Below the pieces are notes generated by a model, which searched no databases, was not told the origin of the DNA, and saw only the letters and a list, made by a program, of their open reading frames with translations. DNA of 64,000 bases from Micavibrio_A sp040381535 (GTDB lineage: Bacteria > Pseudomonadota > Alphaproteobacteria > Micavibrionales > Micavibrionaceae), in NCBI GenBank assembly GCA_040381535.1, contig JBEIHF010000008.1, positions 11,570-75,569 on the forward strand. Reading direction: 5' to 3'. How positions within the stretch are numbered: position 1 is the first letter of the stretch; every line of letters begins with the position of its first letter. Of the stretch, positions 1-8,100 are shown piece after piece. Position numbers and translations under genes: made by a program.

Positions 1-1026
1 ATTTTGGTGGAACGCGGCCACGACGTTTCTTTCATCACGGCGGGTTTCAGCCGTCTAACCGCATTCAAGAAAAATCCGCGCAAATTTGTGCAGCCCTATA
101 ACGAATGGTTTGAAATAAATCCGCATTTGAAAACCTTCACATGGTGCGCACCGATCCACCCTTGCGTGGATGCGGGACCGCTCAATGCTGTGCTCAACCC
201 TATTTTTGCAACCTATCCGCTTTTCTTCCCCAAAGACGCTCTGGATGAAATAAACGATTCGGATTTATTCATCATTGAATGCGGTCTACCCATATTGTTA
301 GTTCCTATACTGGCCAATACGTGCCCCGATGCAAAATTCATTTATTCGGTCAGCGATCGTATGATTACCGTGGGCGGACACCCGTTGATCATCGAGAGCG
401 AGGCGGATATCGTGCCGTTGTTCGATTCCATCCGCGTACCATCGGAATTGATGATCAAGGATTATCCTAAAAACGCGCCCGTGCATTACATCGCGCCCGC
501 CGTGACGAAAGACAAGATTGACGCGCCTGCGCCTTCGCCGTATTCAAAGCCTAAAAACACCATCTGCATCGGCGATATGCTGTTCAATTCCGACGCGGTG
601 GAAAAAATTGCCGACAGCGCGCCCGACTGGACCATTCATCTTTTCGGTAAAGGCGCGAAAGTGAACAACGCCAAGCCCAATATCGTAACGCATGGAGAAG
701 TTAGTTTTGATGCTTTGATCCCCTATTTGAAGCACGCCGATATTGGCATCGCGCCATACAATTACCTACCCGCTTCAGAATATCTGTGCCAATCAAGCCT
801 AAAGATGCTTTTGTATAAATATTGCCGTCTTCCAATCATTGCGCCGGATTTTGTCTCCAAAAACCAGCCGCATATTTTCACGTTCGATCATAGAAATCCG
901 CAAAGCGCGGCAAGCGCGTTTAAGAAAGCCATTGCTTTTGACAGGAACGAAATTGACGTGTCGGATATTAATACATGGGAAACCATGCTCGATAAAATGC
1001 TCGCCACCGTCGATATAAAATCATGA
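1..1026 (+). CDS. GumK-like glucuronosyltransferase (GT70 family), 5' end cut off by window edge
   Basis: The open frame runs from the first base of the window to a TGA at 1024-1026, so the start codon lies upstream. The visible 340 residues begin at 'VERGHDVSFITAGFS', which in GumK-type enzymes follows a short N-terminal strand of roughly 25 residues; that piece is missing. A second Rossmann half starts near residue 185 ('NTICIGDMLFNSDAVE'). GumK adds glucuronic acid from UDP-GlcA to a lipid-linked xanthan precursor on the cytoplasmic face of the inner membrane; a comparable role in a capsule or exopolysaccharide is inferred from the family pattern and from the polysaccharide genes that follow. 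It overlaps the next gene by 4 bases (ATGA), suggesting translational coupling. Confidence 0.75.
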   Translation: MLVERGHDVSFITAGFSRLTAFKKNPRKFVQPYNEWFEINPHLKTFTWCAPIHPCVDAGPLNAVLNPIFATYPLFFPKDALDEINDSDLFIIECGLPILLVPILANTCPDAKFIYSVSDRMITVGGHPLIIESEADIVPLFDSIRVPSELMIKDYPKNAPVHYIAPAVTKDKIDAPAPSPYSKPKNTICIGDMLFNSDAVEKIADSAPDWTIHLFGKGAKVNNAKPNIVTHGEVSFDALIPYLKHADIGIAPYNYLPASEYLCQSSLKMLLYKYCRLPIIAPDFVSKNQPHIFTFDHRNPQSAASAFKKAIAFDRNEIDVSDINTWETMLDKMLATVDIKS

Positions 1027-1952
1027 AAAAACTGATCCTCTTATTGCTACTTCTTTTTCCTGCATCCGCGCAGGCGCAGCCGCCTTTGACAGTTGGGGGC
1101 AATCAGGTTTTTTCCGGTGGTAAGCCCGTCACGTTGCGGGGGGTCAGTCTTTGTTCCCTTGAATGGCACAAGCCGCTTCAGCAGATCGCACAGGTTACAG
1201 AATCTCCTGCCAAATGGAACGTCAATATACTGCGCCTTCCTGTTCAGGTAAAGGAATGGGACCGCGTCGGTGCGGACGCCTATATCAAAAACTATCTCGA
1301 TCCCGCCGTGGATATTTGCAAGCAGAACGATGTGTATTGCATTATCGACTGGCACGAGATTGCGGATTGGGACAAGAAAGACGTTCGGGACAAACTGGAG
1401 AATTTCTGGAAGCTGGTGGCAAAACGTTACGCTGACGAACCCAATATCCTCTACGAAATTTTCAACGAGCCTGCGGAGCCCAAAGCACGCAATGCCGAAA
1501 ACTGGGCGAAATGGCGCGACGTGATACAGGAATGGGTCGATCAAATCAGGAAAGATGCGCCTGATACGGTTTTGCTTATCGGTTCACCGCATTGGAGCCA
1601 GATGCCGGGCTTTGCCATCGACAATCCCGTCAAAGGCGACAATCTGATCTACACGCTCCATCTCTACCCGCTATGGAGCCATGAAGAATGGGACAATCTG
1701 CTCGGTAACCCTTCGAAAAAACTACCGATCCTGATTAGCGAATGGGGTTGGAGCAACGATCCGAAAACATGGTTCGGGATCAAAGGTAGCCAAGAGAGTT
1801 TCGGAGATCCGCTGAAAGATTATCTTAAAGACAAACCCACCGTGGGTTGGACCGCATGGAGTTATGATCCGCTGTGCGGCCCCGCCATGCTCGGCGAAGC
1901 CAAAGAAATGGCCGCTTTCGTCAAGCAATGGCTGAAAGAATCCAACCCCTAA
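1023..1952 (+). CDS. secreted glycoside hydrolase family 5 (endoglucanase-like)
   Basis: 309 residues. A signal peptide is clear: MKK, a leucine-rich core and an ASAQA cleavage site near residue 18. The GH5 signatures are present: 'EIFNEP' with the acid/base Glu149 and 'ILISEWGWS' with the nucleophile Glu240, plus 'IIDWHEI' near 107-113 and 'LHLYP' near 212-216. Length matches single-domain bacterial GH5 enzymes; there is no carbohydrate-binding module. The gene overlaps the GumK-like gene by ATGA, so it probably trims, edits or releases the polymer made by this locus in the periplasm, as cellulases do in other exopolysaccharide operons. The exact glycan substrate cannot be read from the sequence. 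Confidence 0.88.
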   Translation: MKKLILLLLLLFPASAQAQPPLTVGGNQVFSGGKPVTLRGVSLCSLEWHKPLQQIAQVTESPAKWNVNILRLPVQVKEWDRVGADAYIKNYLDPAVDICKQNDVYCIIDWHEIADWDKKDVRDKLENFWKLVAKRYADEPNILYEIFNEPAEPKARNAENWAKWRDVIQEWVDQIRKDAPDTVLLIGSPHWSQMPGFAIDNPVKGDNLIYTLHLYPLWSHEEWDNLLGNPSKKLPILISEWGWSNDPKTWFGIKGSQESFGDPLKDYLKDKPTVGWTAWSYDPLCGPAMLGEAKEMAAFVKQWLKESNP

Positions 1953-2534
1953 TTTTTTGGCAAAAAGCTGACTTTGTGCGGAGCGCGGCGAGGACATCTC
2001 GCGCTTTATGTTCGCACCATTGATCTTTGCTCGCGATGAATACAAAAGAGAGCGCAACTATCACAGCCATAGGCCACTTAACGCAGGATTTGTATTTTTC
2101 TCATGCCAGCAAAATCAGCTGGAAGAAACCGTAGAACTGTAGTTCGGGCGGAATGCCCCAGAAAACGCCAACCGATACCATAAAGGCGAATGAGCACAAG
2201 CTGTTTACGGACATCATCGCATATTTGAAATCGGGGGATAATGAAATAGAATATGATGACGAAGACAATTGCTATGTTATAAGCGGGCGTTTTTGCGTGA
2301 AAATCACGAAACAATATATTCAGACGCGACGTTAAATCTGCAAGCATTACCGAAATGGAGCACCCCCAGTAAAAACCGCTTAAAGTGAAGAAGATTAAAA
2401 CACCGAGCCCACCTACAGCAGATTTTTACCCATCAGCTTGAATACAAGCTCCATATTATATGACGACTAACAGACAAGCTAAACCTCGGATACTGTCCAG
2501 AATTGCATGTAACGTTCGATTTTATCTTTTAGCA
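1953..2534. other. 582-base intergenic stretch between convergent polysaccharide genes
   Basis: This is the tail-to-tail region between the GH5 gene and the Wzy-like gene. The only open frame of note on the plus strand is 2153-2335 (60 codons, an acidic patch EYDDEDN), without a convincing ribosome-binding site and without recognisable family features; I do not call it a gene. On the minus strand an 18-codon frame (2479-2535) is coupled to the upstream gene and is listed separately. I see no clear intrinsic terminator. Confidence 0.5.
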
Positions 2535-2535
2535 T
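2479..2535 (-). pseudogene. possible truncated remnant of a gene once following the Wzy-like gene (18 codons)
   Basis: The stop of the Wzy-like gene overlaps an ATG as TGATG on the minus strand, the same junction type that links the first two genes of this operon. The ORF so opened encodes only MLKDKIERYMQFWTVSEV and then stops at 2479-2481. In the same frame, after two further stops, a second short open piece (NMELVFKLMGKNLL) appears. This is what a decayed or truncated fourth operon gene would leave behind, but a chance TGATG cannot be excluded. The residual peptide is too short to name a family. Confidence 0.3.
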
Positions 2536-3740
2536 CAAGCTTTTGCGAAACGCTTATAATAAACAAAACCAGCCATGGTCCATAAAAGTGCAGCTACTTT
2601 TATAGAGAACACAGCACCACTGACCATGAGAGTTATAAACAAGAACAAGTTTGCCGAATGGACAAATCGTTTTTCATCTGGTTTTTCTTGCCGAATAACC
2701 AAAGTGGCAAAAAGATACAAGGCCAGAAAGCCAAAAATTGTTAAAGCATATATTGTGTAAGCATAACCGCTATCCCAAGTCGTATTGATCTGCTCTAAAC
2801 TCCCACCTGTTAAGTAAGACATATCCATTCCATTTAAAAAGAATAAAGTATTACCTATGCGCCCCGGCAGATCGTCGCTGAATTTATAATCAATTGTGTA
2901 TGGATCATAAAAGAAGAGATAGCTTAAGGTTAAAATTATCGGTACATAAAGAAGGTTAGTGTAACGTGGAAGATGAGGGAAAAGAAAAAAGCCTAGTAAT
3001 ACGATAACGCAAATACCAGTGCCAGCCCGACTATCGGTTGTCAGAATAGTAAGCAGAATTAATATACAAAAAAAAGTTCGATCAAATTTTTTCAAACGTT
3101 CCCAAAAAGTCACTAAAAATATGGATAAAAGAATAGCGAAGTTCCCCAGCGAGACCTGTTCCAAAAATATTGACGACAATCTATGATGACTTACATTATA
3201 CGAAAAACGAGTTTCATATCCTAGAGCTGCGTTAAAAATCCCTAATTTATTATAATCATATTCTTCGAGTCCGCGCGTGTTGGCATAGTAGAACGCGGGC
3301 TTGAAAAGCGCGGCGTAAATTTCTGTGGCATAGTTTTCTACCACCATGAAAATGAGGACAAGCCAGCCGAGAATCTTGAAAGCTGTTATAAGAGATTTTT
3401 CAGTGATCAAGCCACCCATCAGGAAGAAAGTAACGATGAGCAAAACATCCCGCACCGCCTTCACGTAAAGCGTTTCATTGGCTATGGAAACGATAATGAA
3501 CCCTAAGAAAGCCACCAGAAAGAAGAGTAGCGGCGGAAACAGGTTGGGCAGTTCACGAATACGCAGTGCGATATAGGCGAGGCAGGGCACGACGATCAGA
3601 ATCTCGCTCGCAACCACTATAGAAGCATTCAGCGTAAAGAAATGCGCGTTGATGATCGATAAAATGGCGTTGTAGAGAACGGCAAGAAGTACCGCCATGC
3701 CGCCGAAATCCAAAAAAGGCTGCCTTACGCCCGCGCTCAC
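2535..3740 (-). CDS. O-antigen polymerase/ligase-like polytopic membrane protein (Wzy-like)
   Basis: 401 residues, almost entirely hydrophobic segments with short loops; about ten to twelve transmembrane helices are apparent, with a larger extracytoplasmic loop near residues 265-330. This topology and the position behind an initiating sugar transferase and glycosyltransferases fit the Wzy polymerase or WaaL/O-antigen ligase superfamily, which is poorly conserved at sequence level. The start codon is GTG, overlapping the end of the upstream glycosyltransferase by 4 bases (GTGA). Part of the gene (about 2560-3250) is noticeably AT-richer than its neighbours, as is usual for polymerase genes. 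The polymer it acts on is unknown. Confidence 0.65.
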   Translation of the reverse strand: MSAGVRQPFLDFGGMAVLLAVLYNAILSIINAHFFTLNASIVVASEILIVVPCLAYIALRIRELPNLFPPLLFFLVAFLGFIIVSIANETLYVKAVRDVLLIVTFFLMGGLITEKSLITAFKILGWLVLIFMVVENYATEIYAALFKPAFYYANTRGLEEYDYNKLGIFNAALGYETRFSYNVSHHRLSSIFLEQVSLGNFAILLSIFLVTFWERLKKFDRTFFCILILLTILTTDSRAGTGICVIVLLGFFLFPHLPRYTNLLYVPIILTLSYLFFYDPYTIDYKFSDDLPGRIGNTLFFLNGMDMSYLTGGSLEQINTTWDSGYAYTIYALTIFGFLALYLFATLVIRQEKPDEKRFVHSANLFLFITLMVSGAVFSIKVAALLWTMAGFVYYKRFAKA

Positions 3741-5584
3741 GTAATGGAGTCCTTATAAACAGTATCGGCTTTATCGACGAGTTCTGCCCAAGAAAAGGTC
3801 TTGCTGAAATTTTGCGCCTTTTGACGCATGCTGTCATCTATTTTGGGCAGGCTTTCCGCAATAGTTTCCGCGGCCTTTTCGGGGTTTTGGAAATCGACGA
3901 TCTGGCCGACGCCCCCCTGCTCCACCAATTCGATAAATGATTCATTGCCCTGTACAAACGGGATAATACCCACCGACATGGCTTCAAGCATCGACATACC
4001 GAACCCTTCGAAAGACGAAGCGGATAGAAAATATCCGCATTTTTGGGCAATATCCATCATTTCGGTTCGCTCGCTCGCTCCATGGAAAACAATATGCTCT
4101 GCCACGCGCAATTTGGCGGCGGTATTTTGCAAGTCTTCCATCGAAACATCCCATGCGGGTCCGATAAGGTGGAGCTTCCCATCAACATTATGCTCGTGTT
4201 TCATCAATGCAAAAACGCGGATTATATCCGGCACGTTTTTGCTTTTCGCCATACGGCCAATATATAAAAAGTCACGGCCTTCAGAAATATCCGTGCCTAG
4301 CGGCTCGACCGCGTTTGGTTGCAGAATAATATTTTTGTTGAGACCCTTGAACGTATCGCGGTCATTGCCGCTGATCGCGAAAATCGCCTTGTACCAGAAG
4401 GAAGAAAAACGAGTGATCGTTTGGAAATAGATTTTTTTGATGAGCCCAAAATCGCCGGTGTGAAAAAATCCGCCGTGCGTGGTGGCAATAGCGGGTACGC
4501 GCAATAATGCGGATACCAGAGCTACATAATCATAAAACACATCCGTGTTGTGGACATGTACGACATCGAATTTGGTGAAATAGAACGGCGATATACGCGG
4601 AATGAAGAAACGACGGCGTCCCCAAAAACCCACGCGCTTGATTTTGATACCGTCTATCGTTTCGGAAGCAGGCAATTCTGCCACATCTCCGTGGAATACC
4701 TTGTTCAGCGTCAAAACCTCAACGTCATAGCCTTTGGTCTGCTGGTGCGTGGCCATACTCATGACATAAGATTCAAGGCCGCCGATAGCAGGCGCGAATT
4801 GGCGAACGACATGAAGGATTTTCAACGGCCTGCCGCTCCCTTTTTCCGGCCTTAGCGCGAAGGCGATGCCCAGTGCGCGGTACAAGAATACAAAATTGCC
4901 GATGATATAACGTTTGAATAGGCGTTTTGGTTCAAGCATGAGGCGGTAAAACCATTCCATGCCGTATTTCCTGAAAATTTCCGGCGCGCGCGTGACCTTA
5001 CCGCCCATGAAATCCAGAATCGCGCCACCGCATACTATCAGCGCGGGTTTATTGGATGCCAAAACGATCTGGCGCGCCACACGCTCTTGTTTGGGCATAC
5101 CCATGCCGAGAATAACAAGCGGACAAGGTCGTTCAGTCAGCGCGGCGATGTAATTTGCATCGTCCTTAAACCCATCCATAAGATGGGAAACGATGACATC
5201 TTTCGTGACTACTTGTTCCCCCGCTTTTTCAAGATAGGGCGATTTTGTTCCCATCAGCGCAGCTTCAAATCCTTCGTACAAAGAGATAATGCGCGGTATC
5301 AAATCCGTGCCATTTAAATTCAATCCCGCATCGCGACCCAGAAGCTTGTAGAGAATACTCATCCCTGCCCCGTCGCGGAAAATATAATCGCATTGTAAAA
5401 TATCGTTCCGGAAATCGGGATCTGTGTAGCAAAGATTGAATCCATGGGCGTTGATGAACGCAATGCGCACTGGCTTTTTAACATTCTGCGGCTTGAATGT
5501 TTCTAGAAATAAATCCAGTTCCGCATCGTTATGCACGATACAGATTTTATCAACGAGCGTGGATATGAATTTATAGTCTTCCAT
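3737..5584 (-). CDS. fused glycosyltransferase: GT26 (WecG/TagA/CpsF) plus GT4
   Basis: 615 residues in two enzymes. Residues about 35-240 form a WecG/TagA/CpsF domain: 'FINAHGFN', the acidic 'RDGAGM' (70-75), 'NGTDL' (91-95) and the family motif GMGMPKQE (160-167). Residues about 254-615 form a GT-B fold GT4 enzyme: 'LHVVRQFAPAIGGLESYV' at its start, a nucleotide-binding half beginning 'DFLYIGRMAKSKN', and the EX7E region around 'SSFEGFGMSMLEAMS'. GT26 enzymes usually add the second sugar onto a polyprenyl-pyrophosphate-linked residue and GT4 enzymes extend further, so one polypeptide may do two consecutive steps. The ATG overlaps the upstream stop as TGATG, and the end overlaps the Wzy-like gene by GTGA. 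Confidence 0.85.
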   Translation of the reverse strand: MEDYKFISTLVDKICIVHNDAELDLFLETFKPQNVKKPVRIAFINAHGFNLCYTDPDFRNDILQCDYIFRDGAGMSILYKLLGRDAGLNLNGTDLIPRIISLYEGFEAALMGTKSPYLEKAGEQVVTKDVIVSHLMDGFKDDANYIAALTERPCPLVILGMGMPKQERVARQIVLASNKPALIVCGGAILDFMGGKVTRAPEIFRKYGMEWFYRLMLEPKRLFKRYIIGNFVFLYRALGIAFALRPEKGSGRPLKILHVVRQFAPAIGGLESYVMSMATHQQTKGYDVEVLTLNKVFHGDVAELPASETIDGIKIKRVGFWGRRRFFIPRISPFYFTKFDVVHVHNTDVFYDYVALVSALLRVPAIATTHGGFFHTGDFGLIKKIYFQTITRFSSFWYKAIFAISGNDRDTFKGLNKNIILQPNAVEPLGTDISEGRDFLYIGRMAKSKNVPDIIRVFALMKHEHNVDGKLHLIGPAWDVSMEDLQNTAAKLRVAEHIVFHGASERTEMMDIAQKCGYFLSASSFEGFGMSMLEAMSVGIIPFVQGNESFIELVEQGGVGQIVDFQNPEKAAETIAESLPKIDDSMRQKAQNFSKTFSWAELVDKADTVYKDSIT

Positions 5585-7074
5585 CAGTAGGCTCCTTCTC
5601 TTGTCACCAGAACCTTGACGGTTTTGAAAATGATAACGATGTCATACCATAGCGACCAATTGCGGATATACCAGCCATCCCAATAGACGCGGCGGGAAAA
5701 ACTGGTCTCACTGCGGCCGCTGACCTGCCATAGGCCCGTCAGGCCGGGGCGCACGGCATAATATTGCTGGATCATATCACCGTATTGGGCGAGTTCGCTT
5801 TCAAGTACAGGACGTGGGCCGACAAGACTCATATCGCCTACGAACACGTTCCAAAGTTGAGGTAATTCATCAAGGCTGGTTTTGCGCAAGATAGCGGATA
5901 TTTTGGAATCGATGCGCGGATCATTGGGGATTTTTTTGAATTTTTCCCATTGATCGCGCAAATTCGGATCGCGCGCGAGCGCTTCTTCGAGCAAATAATC
6001 GCTGTTCGGAATCATTGTGCAAAATTTCCAGCACTGAAAACGCTTGCCACGCATGCCGACGCGCTCCCCGCCATAAAACACCGGTGTTTTGGAACCTTCG
6101 GCTTTTTTCATGGCCCAGACAAAAAGTGTCATCAACGCCAGAATGATCACGGCAAAGAAAGCCGCGCTTATGTCCAGTAAACGTTTGATGACCCTGCCCG
6201 AAGGCGATCTGATTTTATCGCGGCGGTGGAGGATCATCACGTCGTTGCCGAAGAAGTAATGCGGTTCCATGCCGTATATGTCGAGATCCTTGGTTTGGGG
6301 GATCACGCCGTATTCCACCTGCGATACTTCCAGAGCCTTGATAAGACGGTCTTTGTGGGGCCCGCGCAGTTCGTCCATGCTAAAGACGTAATAATAGGCG
6401 GGGTTGTTTTCGATGAAATCCCCGAAAGCCGCCACGTCCGCTATGATTTTTAAATCGCTGTTTTGTTTGGGTAGAGAAGCCATATCGAAGGACGGATCAT
6501 GTTTTTGTGTAAGCAGCGCGTATTTTATGTCGTAACCCGTCAAACCATCCGCAGTGAAGGCGTAGCAACTGTCCATGATCATGCGGTCATCACCCACCAG
6601 CACCACCGGCAGGCGCCAGCGGCGCGAATAGCCGACGAGATTAAGCGCGGCAAAACGCGCGATGGTAACTATTAAGGCGCAAGTAACCCAGTTGAAAATG
6701 ATCAGGAACGGGAACGTCAGACCATAGAAGAAATAATGGTTGAATGCATCGAAGAGCAAAACAAAGCCCATCATCTTCATGATGCCTTCGACCTGCCCCA
6801 GCCACGGCAGTCGGCGTGAATAATGCCCCTTCATCGCAAAACGGATGAGAATACACACACATAAAAAGAGATAGTAGAAGCGGCGCGTATCGAAATGGTG
6901 GAAATCCGTTTCCAGCCCCAGATAATCGGTGATCAAAATCACGAAATGTGCGGCGTATTTGGTAAACAGGAAAGCGCCAAGCAAAGCGGCGACATCATAG
7001 ATGAAAAGTATGAAACCCAGATGCCTTGGAATCTGGCGTTTGATACCTTGCCGCGATGTGCGGTTTTCAGTCAT
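5584..7074 (-). CDS. polyprenyl-phosphate hexose-1-phosphate transferase (WbaP/GumD type)
   Basis: 496 residues. The N-terminal half has about four transmembrane helices followed by a CoA-binding-like/flavodoxin-like cytosolic domain; a further helix (near 'RLLDISAAFFAVIILALM') leads into the bacterial sugar transferase domain. That domain shows the hallmark stretches 'FCTMIPNSD', 'LRKTSLDELPQLWNVF', 'DMSLVGPRPV' and 'VRPGLTGLWQVSGR'. Such enzymes transfer sugar-1-phosphate from a nucleotide sugar to undecaprenyl phosphate at the inner membrane and thus initiate repeat-unit synthesis. It is the first gene of the minus-strand operon (initiation, elongation, polymerisation). The donor sugar (Glc, Gal or other) cannot be decided here. 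Confidence 0.9.
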   Translation of the reverse strand: MTENRTSRQGIKRQIPRHLGFILFIYDVAALLGAFLFTKYAAHFVILITDYLGLETDFHHFDTRRFYYLFLCVCILIRFAMKGHYSRRLPWLGQVEGIMKMMGFVLLFDAFNHYFFYGLTFPFLIIFNWVTCALIVTIARFAALNLVGYSRRWRLPVVLVGDDRMIMDSCYAFTADGLTGYDIKYALLTQKHDPSFDMASLPKQNSDLKIIADVAAFGDFIENNPAYYYVFSMDELRGPHKDRLIKALEVSQVEYGVIPQTKDLDIYGMEPHYFFGNDVMILHRRDKIRSPSGRVIKRLLDISAAFFAVIILALMTLFVWAMKKAEGSKTPVFYGGERVGMRGKRFQCWKFCTMIPNSDYLLEEALARDPNLRDQWEKFKKIPNDPRIDSKISAILRKTSLDELPQLWNVFVGDMSLVGPRPVLESELAQYGDMIQQYYAVRPGLTGLWQVSGRSETSFSRRVYWDGWYIRNWSLWYDIVIIFKTVKVLVTREGAY

Positions 7075-7241
7075 AGAAGTCTCCCGTTCGAGTGGCTATT
7101 TTGCCCACAATTTCAAGAACATGTCTCAAGAATAGTGATGCTATAGCATGCTTCAGGAAATATGAAAATAAAATTTATACCGCAATCGCAGCAAAATATG
7201 CAAAATCAGGGGGTTATGTATAAAAAAATGGCTTCCCAGTC

Positions 7242-8090
7242 TCAACCCGGGGGCGGGGGCAAGGGGGCGCCCGTGGCCACACATTCTATGTCCAAAACTT
7301 GGGGAAAGATTGGTACATATTTCGAAATGCGGGCACGAACGGAATAACTATGTATTTCGCATTTGTTCGCACTGTTTGGAACAGCCGCCGCCACGCGGTC
7401 GGGAACGAAGAAAGGGTTACCTTTGTCAAGCAACTGCCACATACCATGTGATACACGGCCTTCGATGTTAAAGGTCGCCGTATTTTCCGGCGTGCATACT
7501 TGCGAAAAACATCCCTGCAGACGGTACACATCGGGCGAAACTTCCTGCACACGGGCATTATAAAGCGTGTCATGGTTGCGCGTGACCAGCATAATTGGTG
7601 CATCGATCATGGGATCAACCGTCCAATCACGGATCATTTCGCCAGGTACGGTGGGCGTCAAAGCAACGGCCGCCAGAAACGTCGCGCTCAAAATCGCGCC
7701 GGCGCGGTTGCGTGAAAGATGACGTTCTCCCGTTTCCTTATCGGTTGTGTAGGCGTGTTTGTTCCATATACCCCCCCATACGCCCGCCATCCATTTGATC
7801 GGCGCGGCGATAAAATCCACCACGGGTTTGACCCTGTCCCAAAATCCGCCCAAGGCTTCTTTGGCATCACCCAGCGTTTTGCCGGTTTTTCGTATGCCGT
7901 CCGCAATCGTTGCAATGTTTTCCATGACTGAGGGATCTTTTTCAGAAGGCGGGGTAGCTGAATCCGCATTTGCATTAGCAGGTGTTTTTACAGGCGTCGG
8001 CGATCCCTTCCCTGCCGGAAGATCGGCTGCGGCTTTCGCGTTTTCCGCGCGTCTTAAAAGATCATCGAGCTTTTTCTTGTCTGTGCTCAT
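7242..8090 (-). CDS. membrane-anchored protein of unknown function, third gene of the AAA+ unit
   Basis: 282 residues; not recognised. Residues 1-25 are charged, 26-52 form a Pro/Ala/Thr-rich linker, 53-100 are a likely helical region, and one transmembrane helix lies at about 129-147. The C-terminal 130 residues would then be periplasmic and contain four cysteines (194, 199, 244, 270) that could form two disulfides, ending in a proline-rich tail (PLPPPPG). A good ribosome-binding site (AAGGAGAT) lies just upstream, in the 10-base gap after the AAA+ gene, so both are surely co-transcribed. The arrangement suggests an envelope receptor or anchor working with the AAA+ and coiled-coil proteins; that is inference only. 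Confidence 0.75.
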   Translation of the reverse strand: MSTDKKKLDDLLRRAENAKAAADLPAGKGSPTPVKTPANANADSATPPSEKDPSVMENIATIADGIRKTGKTLGDAKEALGGFWDRVKPVVDFIAAPIKWMAGVWGGIWNKHAYTTDKETGERHLSRNRAGAILSATFLAAVALTPTVPGEMIRDWTVDPMIDAPIMLVTRNHDTLYNARVQEVSPDVYRLQGCFSQVCTPENTATFNIEGRVSHGMWQLLDKGNPFFVPDRVAAAVPNSANKCEIHSYSVRARISKYVPIFPQVLDIECVATGAPLPPPPG

Positions 8091-8100
8091 CTCTATCTCC

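Noticed and set aside
2153..2335. 60-codon plus-strand frame between the GH5 and Wzy-like genes
   Set aside because: No convincing ribosome-binding site or family pattern; could be a small gene but the evidence is too thin.
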